Positions 9,070 through 17,732 of a DNA stretch of 44,970 nt are shown here, one piece after another; the first letter of the stretch is position 1; each line of letters opens with the position of its first letter. This stretch comes from Fluviibacter sp039805865 (GTDB taxonomy: Bacteria; Pseudomonadota; Gammaproteobacteria; Burkholderiales; Rhodocyclaceae), in assembly GCA_039805865.1 (NCBI GenBank), contig JBDLTI010000012.1, positions 1 through 44,970 of the forward strand, in the 5' to 3' direction. The position numbers were made by a program, and so were the translations under genes. A model generated the notes under the pieces. It was given only the letters and a program-made list of their open reading frames with translations. It ran no database searches and was not told where the DNA came from.

Positions 9070-10236
9070 GTGGCGTTTGTGTCTGACAGCCCCCTGAAAT
9101 TTGCGCTTGTAGCCGGAGAGGCTTCAGGGGATGTGCTGGGTGCCAGCCTGATTCAGGCGTTGAAAAACCGATATCCGAATGCAGAGTTTATGGGGATTGG
9201 CGGTCCTAAAATGATCGCTGCCGGTCTGCGAAGTGAGTATGAGCAGGAAAAGCTCGCGGTACGCGGTGCTGCAGAAGTGCTGTCACATCTGCCAGAAATT
9301 CTATCGATACGTCGTGGCATTATTTCGCGGTTAAAAGCCTGGCGCCCCAATGTCTTTATCGGCATAGATGCACCTGATTTCAACCTCACGGTAGAACGGA
9401 AGCTTAAAGCCACCGGTATTCCTACAGTGCATTATGTCAGCCCAACCGTTTGGGCATGGCGCCGCGGTAGAACTAAAAAAATTGTCGCGGCAGTGAACCA
9501 GCTGTTGTGCCTCTTTCCCTTTGAACCGGCCTGTTATACGGATAAGGGTTTGCATCCGGTTTTTGTAGGCCACCCCCTGGCCGACGAAATCGATATTAAT
9601 CCGGATCGCGCCTTGGTCCGACAAAGCCTCAAGTTGCCAGAAGCGTCACCACTCATCACTCTGATGCCGGGCAGTCGCCAATCCGAGTTGGCATTTCATG
9701 CTGAACTGTTTATCAATACTGCCAATCGTGTCGCCACTGAATTGCCGGATGCACTATTTCTAGTGCCATTAGCCACGCCAGAAACAAGGCAGCTTTTTGA
9801 AACCGCTCTGGGGCAATTTGCGCAACCCGGTTTGCGCGCGAAGATTCTCTATGGCCATGCCCGTGAAGCGCTGGCGGCCAGTGATCTTGCGCTGGTTTGT
9901 AGCGGTACGGCAACGCTTGAGGCGGCTTTGCTGCGGTGCCCTATGGTCATCACTTATAAGGTCACAGCCATTTCTGCGTGGATTTACCGGAAGATGCGGT
10001 ATCTCACCTGGGTCGGGTTGCCTAATATTCTGCTGGGTCGTTTGGTGGTACAGGAGTTGCTACAGGAAGATGCAACACCCGAGAAGTTATCGACTGCGCT
10101 GATTGATCTCTGGCGCCACCCAAACCGGCGTAAAGAGATGGAAGCGTCTTTTGCAGCCATTCATACCAAGCTCCGCCAGAACTCCGCGGAGCGTGCCGCC
10201 GATGCCGTTGTTGCTTGCCTCAAATTGCAGGCATGA
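9070..10236 (+). CDS. lpxB: Lipid-A-disaccharide synthase
   Basis: LpxB is the membrane-associated GT-B glycosyltransferase that joins lipid X and UDP-diacylglucosamine into the lipid A disaccharide. The 388-residue product begins with KFALVAGEASGDVLGASL and carries GIDAPDFNL, YVSPTVWAWRRGR, LMPGSRQSEL and SGTATLEAAL, all typical of LpxB. The start is not ATG: GTG at 9070, or GTG at 9079, which has a GGGTGG stretch a better distance upstream. It overlaps the rnhB start (bases 10233-10236). Confidence 0.95.
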   Translation: MAFVSDSPLKFALVAGEASGDVLGASLIQALKNRYPNAEFMGIGGPKMIAAGLRSEYEQEKLAVRGAAEVLSHLPEILSIRRGIISRLKAWRPNVFIGIDAPDFNLTVERKLKATGIPTVHYVSPTVWAWRRGRTKKIVAAVNQLLCLFPFEPACYTDKGLHPVFVGHPLADEIDINPDRALVRQSLKLPEASPLITLMPGSRQSELAFHAELFINTANRVATELPDALFLVPLATPETRQLFETALGQFAQPGLRAKILYGHAREALAASDLALVCSGTATLEAALLRCPMVITYKVTAISAWIYRKMRYLTWVGLPNILLGRLVVQELLQEDATPEKLSTALIDLWRHPNRRKEMEASFAAIHTKLRQNSAERAADAVVACLKLQA

Positions 10237-10820
10237 GTATGCAGCACTGGATCTGTGGTGTTGATGAAGCAGGGCGAGGGCCTTTGGTCGGCTCGGTCGT
10301 TGCCGCTGCCGTCATTCTTGATCCTGCCCGCCCGATTGTTGGCCTAGCCGATTCAAAAAAATTACGTCCGGCAGTCCGTGAACGACTGGCGATTGAAATC
10401 CGGGAAAAGGCGATTGCCTGGTGCGTTGCAGAAGCCTCTGCGCAGGAAATTGATCAGATCAATATATTGCAGGCAACCATGCTGGCCATGAAGCGTGCTG
10501 TTGCGGGCTTGCAAGTGGTTGCCACACATGCACTGATTGATGGCAACAGAATTCCACAAGGACTATCTTGTAGCGCTGAAGCGATTGTTAAAGGCGACGC
10601 GAAAGAACCTGCGATATCAGCTGCGTCGATTCTGGCTAAAACCGCCAGAGATGCGCAGATGGTCGCGCTGGATGCGATTTATCCCCAGTATGGTTTTGCC
10701 AAACACATGGGTTATCCAACCCCCGTTCATTTGGCGGCACTTAAGCTGCATGGCCCATTATCTGAGCATCGCTGTAGTTTCGGACCCGTTGCGCAATGTG
10801 CATTACCGGGTGTTGCCTGA
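10233..10820 (+). CDS. rnhB: Ribonuclease HII
   Basis: RNase HII removes ribonucleotides from DNA and RNA in RNA-DNA hybrids. The 195-residue product has the N-terminal catalytic motif CGVDEAGRGPLVGSVV (the DEAGRG Asp-Glu pair), GLADSKKL, and AISAASILAKTARD with the later acidic residues. The ATG at 10233 overlaps the lpxB stop by 4 bases; the frame runs upstream to a TTG at 10215, which is less likely. lpxB-rnhB adjacency is common in proteobacteria. The window also encodes RNase HI (30959-31426). Confidence 0.95.
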   Translation: MSMQHWICGVDEAGRGPLVGSVVAAAVILDPARPIVGLADSKKLRPAVRERLAIEIREKAIAWCVAEASAQEIDQINILQATMLAMKRAVAGLQVVATHALIDGNRIPQGLSCSAEAIVKGDAKEPAISAASILAKTARDAQMVALDAIYPQYGFAKHMGYPTPVHLAALKLHGPLSEHRCSFGPVAQCALPGVA

Positions 10821-11596
10821 TGGAAGTGATCAGCTCACGCCAGAATGCGCTGGTCAAACAGCTCAAAAAGCTGATTGATAGTAAAAAAGCGCGCATCGAA
10901 CATGCCCAGGTGGTTGCTGAGGGCGCGCATCTGCTTGATATACAGCTGTCTGTTGGCATCCGGCCAGAGCTTATTGTCATTGCTGAACGTTGTGTCAATC
11001 TCCCCGAGATTACTGGATTGCTTGATCGGGTGCCTTCTGCTCGATGGGTGGTGCTGACTGATGTGATTTTTGATCAGATTGCACCCGCTGATGCGCCGAT
11101 CGGGTTGCTGACGGTTAGTGCTGCGGTCAGTCATGATCGGGGACCGCTTTCGACAGTAGACACGCTCGTGCTGGATCGTATTCAGGATCCGGGTAATGTG
11201 GGCAGTCTTATTCGTACAGCGGTTGCGGCGGGCGTGCGCCAAATCGTTCTTTCAGCTGGTTGCGCTGATCCCTGGTCGCCCCGCTGTTTAAGGGCAGGGC
11301 AAGGTGCGCAATGGCTGGCAACGATTTATCCGGATGTAGTGCTTGAAGACTTTGTTGGTGCGTTTAAGGGCTCGATTACCGCTACTGTGCTTGATGGTGG
11401 TACGAATCTGTATAGCCATCAACTCATGCAGGCTACGGCATGGCTATTTGGTAACGAGGGGCAGGGTGTTAAACCCGAGCTCATTCAAATGGCCTCTCAC
11501 CGCATAACAATTCCTATGCCGGGTGGCATGGAGTCGCTGAATGTGAATGCTGCTGCGGCCGTCTGCCTGTTTGAACAGGTACGACAAAGAGGCTAA
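10820..11596 (+). CDS. TrmH/SpoU family RNA 2'-O-methyltransferase
   Basis: This SPOUT-fold enzyme transfers a methyl group from SAM to a ribose 2'-OH of rRNA or tRNA. The 258-residue product has an N-terminal substrate-binding domain (ISSRQNALVKQLKKL, then VVAEGAHLLD) and a C-terminal SpoU domain with the three usual motifs: DPGNVGSLIRTAVAAG, FGNEGQGV and PMPGGMESLNVNAAAAV (knot and SAM site). The ATG at 10820 overlaps the rnhB stop by one base. Which RNA it methylates cannot be told from sequence; it resembles the RlmB/TsnR-like proteins found after rnhB in betaproteobacteria. Confidence 0.9.
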   Translation: MEVISSRQNALVKQLKKLIDSKKARIEHAQVVAEGAHLLDIQLSVGIRPELIVIAERCVNLPEITGLLDRVPSARWVVLTDVIFDQIAPADAPIGLLTVSAAVSHDRGPLSTVDTLVLDRIQDPGNVGSLIRTAVAAGVRQIVLSAGCADPWSPRCLRAGQGAQWLATIYPDVVLEDFVGAFKGSITATVLDGGTNLYSHQLMQATAWLFGNEGQGVKPELIQMASHRITIPMPGGMESLNVNAAAAVCLFEQVRQRG

Positions 11597-11602
11597 GCTT
11601 CG

Positions 11603-12427
11603 CTAGAAGGCAGTCTTGCTGTCGAGGCGTATTTCCTGAAGCACCGTCGTTGAAATCTCTTCGATGCTCTTGGTTGAAGAGTCTAGCCAGTGGATACCTT
11701 CGCGACGCATCATCTTCTCTGCATCAGATACTTCTGCGCGACAGTTGGCGAGAGAGGCGTATTTGCTATTGGGTCGACGTTCTTCACGAATTTTTGCCAG
11801 GCGTTCGGGTTGAATGGTTAAACCAAAAAGCTTTGATTTGTGATCTTTGAGTTTGCCAGGCAGTACGCCACGCTCGAAGTCTTCCGGGATGAGCGGAAAG
11901 TTGGCTGCTTTGACGCCGTACTGCATGGCCAGATAAAGCGATGTAGGTGTTTTGCCGCAGCGCGAAACGCCAACCAGAATGACATCGGCTTCGCTCAGGT
12001 CGCGATCGGTAATGCCGTCATCATGCGCGAGTGTGTAATTGATCGCCTCAATCCGGTTTTTGTAATCAGAACTGTCTGTACGGCCGTGTGTTCGACCTAC
12101 CGTATGATTTGATTTGATATTGATTTCAGCTTCAATTGGCGCCAGAAAAGTTTTGAAGAAATTCAGGCATAACGCAGGCGCGGCTTCTAGCAGTGCAGAG
12201 ATTTCTGTATCTACAAGCGTTGTGAAGACAATCGGACAAAAGCTATCTCGCTCTGCAACTGCCTCGATTCTCTGTACAGCCTCAAGGGCTTTTTCTCGGG
12301 TATTGATGAAGGGTAGGCGATGCTGAACCCACTCCACACCTTCAAACTGGCTCAAAAGGCTATGGCCTAGAGATTCCGCGGTGATGCCCGTGCCGTCGGA
12401 TACAAAGAATACAGTACGTTTTGTCAT
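11603..12427 (-). CDS. ppsR: Phosphoenolpyruvate synthase regulatory protein (bifunctional kinase/pyrophosphorylase)
   Basis: PpsR switches PEP synthase off by ADP-dependent phosphorylation of its active-site Thr and on again by phosphate-dependent removal. The 274-residue product starts MTKRTVFFVSDGTGITAESLG, matching the family N-terminus, and has the P-loop-like GVSRCGKTPTSLYLAMQYG. Its target gene, ppsA, lies at 13400-15769. A frame extension to a GTG at 12451 exists, but the ATG at 12427 is the family start. It converges on the methyltransferase gene with only 6 nt between stops and diverges from the regulator at 12607. Confidence 0.95.
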   Translation of the reverse strand: MTKRTVFFVSDGTGITAESLGHSLLSQFEGVEWVQHRLPFINTREKALEAVQRIEAVAERDSFCPIVFTTLVDTEISALLEAAPALCLNFFKTFLAPIEAEINIKSNHTVGRTHGRTDSSDYKNRIEAINYTLAHDDGITDRDLSEADVILVGVSRCGKTPTSLYLAMQYGVKAANFPLIPEDFERGVLPGKLKDHKSKLFGLTIQPERLAKIREERRPNSKYASLANCRAEVSDAEKMMRREGIHWLDSSTKSIEEISTTVLQEIRLDSKTAF

Positions 12428-12436
12428 GATGTCTGC

Positions 12437-12448
12437 ATTGTATACAAT
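12437..12448. promoter_or_regulatory. Perfect 12-bp palindrome upstream of ppsR
   Basis: ATTGTATACAAT is a perfect palindrome 9 nt before the ppsR start codon. On the minus strand it contains a -10-like TATACA. It may be a core promoter, an operator or both. It does not match the PdhR-type sites further right. Confidence 0.35.
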
Positions 12449-12471
12449 CACAATGATTCTAGGTGGTAAGG

Positions 12472-12482
12472 TGGTAATACCA
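12472..12482. promoter_or_regulatory. Candidate PdhR/FadR-type operator, site 1
   Basis: TGGTAATACCA is a perfect palindrome around a central base and matches the TGGTnnnACCA core bound by PdhR/FadR-type GntR regulators. It overlaps a tandem repeat of AGGTGGTA (12461-12476), so the TGGTA half-site is present twice. It lies in the divergent ppsR/regulator region, 45 nt before ppsR. Confidence 0.5.
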
Positions 12483-12576
12483 AAACATCAGTTAAATCTG
12501 AAAATATTTCATTGTATCTACAGGCTTTTTTACAACAAGCTGTGATAAATTGAACGCCATTGATCAACCACCGAAT

Positions 12577-12591
12577 ATTGGTATTACCAAT
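12577..12591. promoter_or_regulatory. Candidate PdhR-type operator, site 2
   Basis: ATTGGTATTACCAAT is a 15-bp palindrome (7-bp arms around one base). It matches the E. coli PdhR box, ATTGGTnnnACCAAT, at every fixed position. It lies 15 nt upstream of the ATG of the PdhR-like gene, suggesting autoregulation, and so control of ppsA behind it. Confidence 0.65.
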
Positions 12592-12606
12592 TGGCGACAG
12601 TTCGAC

Positions 12607-13365
12607 ATGGCTCAGGATTTAAAGACTGCACATCGGTTGTCTGACACGGTTGCCCGTCAGCTAGAGCAGCGCATTCTTGAAGGCGCGCTCAAGGCGGGTG
12701 ATCGCCTGCCGGCAGAGCGTGAACTCTCGCTGGAGCTTGGTGTGTCTCGTCCCAGCCTGCGTGAGGCGATCCAGAAGTTAGCATCGCGCGGGTTGCTCTA
12801 CAGTCGCCAGGGTGGGGGTACCTTTGTTGCAGACCAATTGAATGATGCACTGGCAGACCCCTGGGCGCAGATGTTGGCGTCTCATCCGGCGCTCAATGAC
12901 GATTTGCTGGAATTCAGAGCGGTGCTAGAAAGTCAGTGTGCCGTTTGGGCTGCCGTAAGAGCAACGCCCGCTGACCTTTTGCGGCTGGATCAATGTTTGA
13001 AAGCAGCGGAGGCTGCTGTAGCAACGCTCAACGCTGAAGCGGTTACCGAAGCCGATCTCGCTTTTCATCAGGCGCTTGCCGAAGCTGCGCATAACGCCTT
13101 TGCGGCCCATCTCATGTCGATGGTGCAAAAACTGCTGCAAAAAGACATTCTGTTCAATCTCGGTGAGCTGATCAGCGTACCGGTGGCAAGCCGCATGTTG
13201 ATTAATCAATGGACGGCGATTGTTGATGCCGTCCGTCTTCAGAATACAGAGGCTGCTAGCCAGGCAGCAGCCACACACTCCGGTTTTTTCCGCGAAACGC
13301 TCAATCAGGCACAGCGTGCACTAGCCCGTCGCGAAACCGCCGAGCGACGTTTATCTACTTCTTGA
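12607..13365 (+). CDS. PdhR-like GntR family transcriptional regulator (FCD ligand domain)
   Basis: The 252-residue product has an N-terminal winged helix-turn-helix (about 10-75; RLPAERELSLELGVSRPSLR then RQGGGTFV) and a C-terminal FCD effector domain (about 95-235) with the Asp/His pattern of metal-binding FCD folds (ADLAFHQALAEAAHN). It resembles E. coli PdhR, a pyruvate-responsive repressor, over most of its length. The ATG at 12607 is preferred over an upstream TTG at 12550, because the palindrome at 12577-12591 would otherwise lie in the coding region. Its stop is 34 nt before ppsA, so it probably controls pyruvate-PEP interconversion. The effector is inferred, not seen. Confidence 0.88.
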   Translation: MAQDLKTAHRLSDTVARQLEQRILEGALKAGDRLPAERELSLELGVSRPSLREAIQKLASRGLLYSRQGGGTFVADQLNDALADPWAQMLASHPALNDDLLEFRAVLESQCAVWAAVRATPADLLRLDQCLKAAEAAVATLNAEAVTEADLAFHQALAEAAHNAFAAHLMSMVQKLLQKDILFNLGELISVPVASRMLINQWTAIVDAVRLQNTEAASQAAATHSGFFRETLNQAQRALARRETAERRLSTS

Positions 13366-13399
13366 TTTCTTATTGCACTTCAACCTTAAAGGACCGTTC

Positions 13400-15769
13400 A
13401 TGAACGCCTCTGTGATTAACTTCAAAGAACTCCGCATGTCAGATGTGGAGCAAGTGGGTGGTAAAAACGCATCGCTGGGTGAAATGATTAGCCAGCTTTC
13501 ATCGGCCGGCGTTCGCGTACCGGGTGGCTTTGCTACAACGGCAGACGCCTACCGTGTCTTTCTGGCGCATAACGGCCTGGCAGATCGTATTAATGCCAGC
13601 CTGGATGCACTGGATGTTGATGATGTTGATGCCTTGCTGAAGGCAGGCGCCGAGATTCGTCGCTGGGTTGTAGAAACACCATTCCCACCACAGCTTGAAA
13701 AAGAAATTGCTGTTCATTACGCCGCATTGATCGCAGAAAGTGGCCCCGAAGCATCGTTCGCAGTGCGTTCGTCTGCAACGGCAGAAGATTTGCCGGATGC
13801 ATCCTTTGCAGGCCAACAGGAGTCGTTCCTCAATATCGTTGGCCTCGACAATATTCTGCATGCCATTAAGGAAGTATTCGCATCGCTTTATAACGATCGA
13901 GCCATTTCCTATCGTGTACACAAAGGCTTTGCTCATGCTGATGTAGCGCTCTCTGCAGGTATTCAGCGAATGGTTCGTTCAGACAAGGGTGCGGCTGGTG
14001 TGATGTTCACCCTGGATACCGAATCCGGTTTCCGTGATGCCATTTTTGTTACGGCTTCATATGGCCTGGGCGAGACGGTGGTGCAGGGCGCGGTGAACCC
14101 GGATGAGTTCTATGTGCACAAACCCATGCTGCGCGAAGGTCGCCCAGCGGTCATTCGTCGTAATCTCGGTTCAAAACTGATCAAGATGATTTTCTCGACG
14201 GATCATCAGGCCGGTAAATCAACGCACACGGTTGACGTATCTGAAGCTGAGCGCAATCAGTTTTCAATCCGCGAAGAAGAGGTGCTTGAGCTTGCCCGTT
14301 TTGCCGACATCATCGAAAAACATTATCAGCGTCCGATGGACATCGAATGGGGTCGTGATGGTGTAGATGGTCGTCTGTATATTCTTCAGGCCCGTCCGGA
14401 AACCGTTAAGTCGCAAGAATCCAAAGACAAGGTCGAGAAGTTTGCCCTGAAATCCTACGGCAAGGTGCTGGCATCAGGTCGAGCCATTGGCCAAAAGATT
14501 GGCGTGGGTCCGGTGCGCGTTGTGAGTGATCCATCGCAAATGAATACCGTTAAGGCGGGCGATGTGCTTGTTGCTGACATGACCGACCCAAACTGGGAAC
14601 CGGTGATGAAGCGCGCTTCAGCCATTGTTACCAACCGCGGTGGCCGTACCTGTCACGCAGCCATTATTGCGCGTGAACTCGGTATTCCAGCCATTGTGGG
14701 TTGCGGTGATGCAACTGAAACCCTCACCGAAGGTGAAACGGTTACCGTTTCCTGTGCCGAAGGTGATACGGGGCACGTCTACCGCGGTGCCCAGGAATAT
14801 GAAATCACCACGCGTGATCTGGGTGAGCTGCCAGAGATTCCTGTAAAAATCATGATGAACGTGGGCAATCCGGAACTGGCTTTCGACTTTGCTCAGTTGC
14901 CAAACGAAGGCGTTGGTCTGGCCCGCGTTGAGTTCATCATCAACAACATTATTGGCGTACACCCGAAAGCGATTCTCGAAATCGATCGTTTGCCTGCCAG
15001 CAAGCGTGAAGAAATCCAGCGTCGTGCCCGTGGCTATGCAGATCCGGTCAGCTTCTTTACCGACAAGCTGGTCGAAGGCGTTGCAACCATTGCGGCTGCC
15101 TTCTGGCCTAAGCCAGTGATCGTTCGTTTGTCTGACTTTAAGTCCAACGAATACCGCAAGCTGCTCGGTGGCGATCTCTATGAGCCGGAAGAAGAAAATC
15201 CGATGCTTGGCTTCCGTGGTGCCTCCCGTTACATCGCTCAAACCTTCCAGGATTGTTTTGCCATGGAATGCAAGGCCATGCGCATCGTGCGTGAAGTGAT
15301 GGGTTACACCAATGTGCAGCTGATGGTGCCGTTCGTGCGTACACTGGGCGAAGCAGAGCAGGTAGAAAAGCTACTCGCCGGCCATGGTCTGCGTCGTGGC
15401 GAGCATGATCTGAAACTCATCATGATGTGTGAAATTCCATCCAATGCATTGCTGGCCGATCAATTCCTTCAGTACTTTGATGGCATGTCGATTGGTTCAA
15501 ACGATTTGACACAGCTGACTCTGGGTCTGGATCGTGACTCAGGGTTGGTTGCATCGCTGTTCGATGAGCGTGATCCGGCGGTGAAAATGCTGCTTGAGCG
15601 CGCCATCGAAGCCTGTAATAAGGCCGGCAAATACATTGGTATTTGTGGTCAGGGACCTTCAGACCATCCGGATCTGGCCGAGTGGTTGACCGATAAGGGC
15701 ATCACCAGCCTATCACTCAATCCGGATACCGTCGTTGATACCTGGCAGCAGATCGCTAAGCGCGGCTAA
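13400..15769 (+). CDS. ppsA: Phosphoenolpyruvate synthase
   Basis: PpsA makes PEP from pyruvate and ATP (releasing AMP and phosphate), the entry to gluconeogenesis from three-carbon compounds. The 789-residue product has an N-terminal ATP-grasp domain (FAVRSSATAEDLPDASFAGQ), the swivelling phosphohistidine domain with GGRTCHAAIIAREL (phosphorylated His419, with the preceding Thr417 as the PpsR target by family knowledge), and a C-terminal TIM-barrel domain ending ICGQGPSDHPD. The ATG at 13400 follows AAAGGA. The regulator gene upstream and divergent ppsR give transcriptional and post-translational control. A terminator follows at 15789. Confidence 0.97.
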   Translation: MNASVINFKELRMSDVEQVGGKNASLGEMISQLSSAGVRVPGGFATTADAYRVFLAHNGLADRINASLDALDVDDVDALLKAGAEIRRWVVETPFPPQLEKEIAVHYAALIAESGPEASFAVRSSATAEDLPDASFAGQQESFLNIVGLDNILHAIKEVFASLYNDRAISYRVHKGFAHADVALSAGIQRMVRSDKGAAGVMFTLDTESGFRDAIFVTASYGLGETVVQGAVNPDEFYVHKPMLREGRPAVIRRNLGSKLIKMIFSTDHQAGKSTHTVDVSEAERNQFSIREEEVLELARFADIIEKHYQRPMDIEWGRDGVDGRLYILQARPETVKSQESKDKVEKFALKSYGKVLASGRAIGQKIGVGPVRVVSDPSQMNTVKAGDVLVADMTDPNWEPVMKRASAIVTNRGGRTCHAAIIARELGIPAIVGCGDATETLTEGETVTVSCAEGDTGHVYRGAQEYEITTRDLGELPEIPVKIMMNVGNPELAFDFAQLPNEGVGLARVEFIINNIIGVHPKAILEIDRLPASKREEIQRRARGYADPVSFFTDKLVEGVATIAAAFWPKPVIVRLSDFKSNEYRKLLGGDLYEPEEENPMLGFRGASRYIAQTFQDCFAMECKAMRIVREVMGYTNVQLMVPFVRTLGEAEQVEKLLAGHGLRRGEHDLKLIMMCEIPSNALLADQFLQYFDGMSIGSNDLTQLTLGLDRDSGLVASLFDERDPAVKMLLERAIEACNKAGKYIGICGQGPSDHPDLAEWLTDKGITSLSLNPDTVVDTWQQIAKRG

Positions 15770-15788
15770 AAGCGTATCAGTGCTCGCA

Positions 15789-15816
15789 ACGGGATGCTTC
15801 GGCATCCCGTTTTTTA
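15789..15816 (+). terminator. Rho-independent terminator after ppsA
   Basis: A 9-bp perfect stem (ACGGGATGC / GCATCCCGT) with a TTCG tetraloop is followed by a run of T. It lies 19 nt past the ppsA stop and runs into the 3' end of the convergent TRIC-family gene. Confidence 0.92.
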
Positions 15817-16455
15817 TGCGTGATTGGAAAAGCGGGGAAGTGTAATCTTCCAGCGAATGGCCATCATGCGAACCGTGATACAGGCGGCCAGTGCAATCCA
15901 TGCAGCGAGTTTCACATTGACGCCCAGCGCATCCAGACCGATCAGGGCCATGGCGCCAATCCAGGCCGCGGTGGCATAGAGCTCGCTGGTGAAGACCAGC
16001 GGTACTTCGTTAATGAGGGTGTCGCGCAGGAGTCCGCCAAAGACGGCAGTCACTACACCTAAGACGCTGGCGGTAAGCCAGGGCATGTTCCAGTCCAGTG
16101 CGACCTGTGTACCCACAATGGCGAATAGAGCCAGCCCGATGGCGTCCGGAATCAAGAACAGCTTCTCGGGCAAATGCCGTACCCGTGTCACAAAGAAGGT
16201 GATGAAGGCGGTGATGACAGTGACCCAAAGATAGGTCTCATCCGCCATCCAGAAAACTTTGCGGCCCAGCAGTAGATCGCGCACCGTGCCCCCGCCCAGC
16301 GATGTGGCTACGGCCGCCATTAGCGCGCCAAAAAGATCCACGCCTTTGTCGCGTGCAACAAGAACGCCTGTCACCGAGCAGACAACCGATGCGGCTAGAC
16401 CGAGCCCGTAAATCAGCGAGTCGTTCGCCTGGACAATATGCTCGGGGATGATCAT
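15814..16455 (-). CDS. TRIC cation channel family protein (UPF0126)
   Basis: The 213-residue integral membrane protein has about seven hydrophobic segments arranged as an internal repeat; each half carries a Gly-rich motif (GGGTVRDLLLGR near residue 54 and FGGLLRDTLINEVPLVF near residue 140). This is the pattern of the prokaryotic TRIC family, which forms trimeric monovalent-cation channels. Length is typical. Its stop codon sits in the T-run of the ppsA terminator. The gene lies 14 nt downstream of smpB on the same strand. Physiological role unknown. Confidence 0.88.
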   Translation of the reverse strand: MIIPEHIVQANDSLIYGLGLAASVVCSVTGVLVARDKGVDLFGALMAAVATSLGGGTVRDLLLGRKVFWMADETYLWVTVITAFITFFVTRVRHLPEKLFLIPDAIGLALFAIVGTQVALDWNMPWLTASVLGVVTAVFGGLLRDTLINEVPLVFTSELYATAAWIGAMALIGLDALGVNVKLAAWIALAACITVRMMAIRWKITLPRFSNHA

Positions 16456-16469
16456 GGTGCCTCCGTGAT

Positions 16470-16919
16470 TTAGCGAACCTGGGTTTTGAGCAGTCGACCC
16501 TGCTCACGCTTCCAGTCTTTCTCTTTTTCAGTATCGCGCTTGTCGTGCAGCTTCTTACCTTTAGCCAGGCCGATCTGCGCCTTGATACGCCCCTTGCTGT
16601 AATGCAGATCAATCGGTACCAGTGCGTAACCGGCGCGTTCTACTTTGCCGATCAGCGTATCGATTTCGCGGCGATTCAGCAGCAGCTTGCGCGTTCTGGT
16701 CGCGTCCGGGTGTACATGCGTTGAGGCAGAAATCAAGGGCGTAATGTGCATCCCAATGATGAATAGCTCACCATTTAAAACAACGACATATGCTTCTTTG
16801 ATTTGAATGCGTCCGGCGCGTATGGCTTTGCATTCCCAACCTTCCAGGCAGAGTCCGGCCTCGAACTGTTCTTCGATAAAGTACTCGTGAAAAGCCTTCT
16901 TGTTGGAAACAATGCTCAT
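16470..16919 (-). CDS. smpB: SsrA-binding protein SmpB
   Basis: SmpB binds tmRNA and brings it to stalled ribosomes for trans-translation. The 149-residue beta-barrel protein starts MSIVSNKKAFHEYFIEE and has GWECKAIRAGRIQIKEAYV and KGRIKAQIGLAKGKKLHDKR, with the basic C-terminal tail (KREQGRLLKTQVR) that enters the mRNA channel. Length is normal. It is divergent from ratA. I found no tmRNA gene next to it or elsewhere in the window. Confidence 0.96.
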   Translation of the reverse strand: MSIVSNKKAFHEYFIEEQFEAGLCLEGWECKAIRAGRIQIKEAYVVVLNGELFIIGMHITPLISASTHVHPDATRTRKLLLNRREIDTLIGKVERAGYALVPIDLHYSKGRIKAQIGLAKGKKLHDKRDTEKEKDWKREQGRLLKTQVR

Positions 16920-16980
16920 TGGTGCAGGTATTCGCTAAAATACGGCATTCTACAACCCTTCATCAAATCATCGTGTATCC

Positions 16981-17418
16981 ATGGCGCTCGTTGAGAAAAC
17001 CGTACTGATCGAGAACTCCGCCGCCCAGATGTATGCCCTGGTCGATGATGTGGAGCGTTACACCGAGTTTCTGCCCTGGTGTGCCAAAGCCGAACTCAAA
17101 TACCGTGATGCGCATAAAACGGTTGCAACCCTGCATATAGACTTTTTGAGTGTGAAATCACACTTCACCACCGAAAATACCAAGGTCTATCCCACACAGA
17201 TGACCATGAAACTGATTGACGGGCCTTTCCGTCGGTTTGACGGTCAGTGGACATTCAAACCACTCTCTGAAAACGCTTGTAAGATCGAATTCCGCTTGAG
17301 TTATGAGTTTTCCAGTAAGCTGTTTGAAAAAATCATTGGTCCGGTCTTCAGCCGTATCGCCAATACCTTTATAGAGGCCTTCGTACAGAGGGCGGCACAG
17401 GTTTATAAAGCACCATGA
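16981..17418 (+). CDS. ratA: RatA/Coq10 family SRPBCC protein
   Basis: The 145-residue protein has the START-like (SRPBCC) fold of the Coq10/RatA family. It begins with the family pattern of a short strand then LIENSAAQMYALVDDVERYTEFLPWC. E. coli RatA was described as binding the 50S subunit and blocking 70S formation, while its relatives bind ubiquinone; which applies here is open. It overlaps rnfH by 4 bases (ATGA), the conserved ratA-rnfH pair, and is divergent from smpB. A TAAAAT box at 16936-16941 could be part of its promoter. Confidence 0.9.
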   Translation: MALVEKTVLIENSAAQMYALVDDVERYTEFLPWCAKAELKYRDAHKTVATLHIDFLSVKSHFTTENTKVYPTQMTMKLIDGPFRRFDGQWTFKPLSENACKIEFRLSYEFSSKLFEKIIGPVFSRIANTFIEAFVQRAAQVYKAP

Positions 17419-17729
17419 AAATAGAAGTCTGTTACGCACTGGCTGATCGTCAGGAACTTGTTAACGTGGATCTTCCGGAAGGTTCAACAGCCCTGCAGGC
17501 GGTTGAGGCCTCAGGTTTGCTGCTGAAATACCCTGAAATTGAGCCCGGTGGCCTTAATAAGCTGGGCGTTTTCGCCAAACTCGTTAAAGCAGATGCCGTG
17601 CTTCGCGATCGGGATCGGGTCGAAATTTACCGCCCGCTCATTGCAGATCCTAAAGAAGTCCGTCGTCAAAAGGCCGCTGAAGGCAAGGTCATGAAGCGGG
17701 GCGCTGCTGAGTTGAATACGGCCGAATAA
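17415..17729 (+). CDS. rnfH: RnfH family ubiquitin-like protein
   Basis: The 104-residue product matches the RnfH/UPF0125 family: a beta-grasp fold with VCYALADRQELVNVDLPEGS at the start and RDRVEIYRPLIADPKEVRRQ near the end. The family is always next to ratA, and the pair has been treated as a toxin-antitoxin-like module in E. coli, though RnfH function is unsettled. Translation is coupled to ratA by the ATGA overlap. It converges on the next gene with 3 nt between stops. Confidence 0.9.
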   Translation: MKIEVCYALADRQELVNVDLPEGSTALQAVEASGLLLKYPEIEPGGLNKLGVFAKLVKADAVLRDRDRVEIYRPLIADPKEVRRQKAAEGKVMKRGAAELNTAE

Positions 17730-17732
17730 TCA

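Noticed and set aside
16456..16980. tmRNA gene next to smpB
   Set aside because: The flanks are filled by the TRIC-family gene and ratA; no tRNA-like ends or tag reading frame were found.
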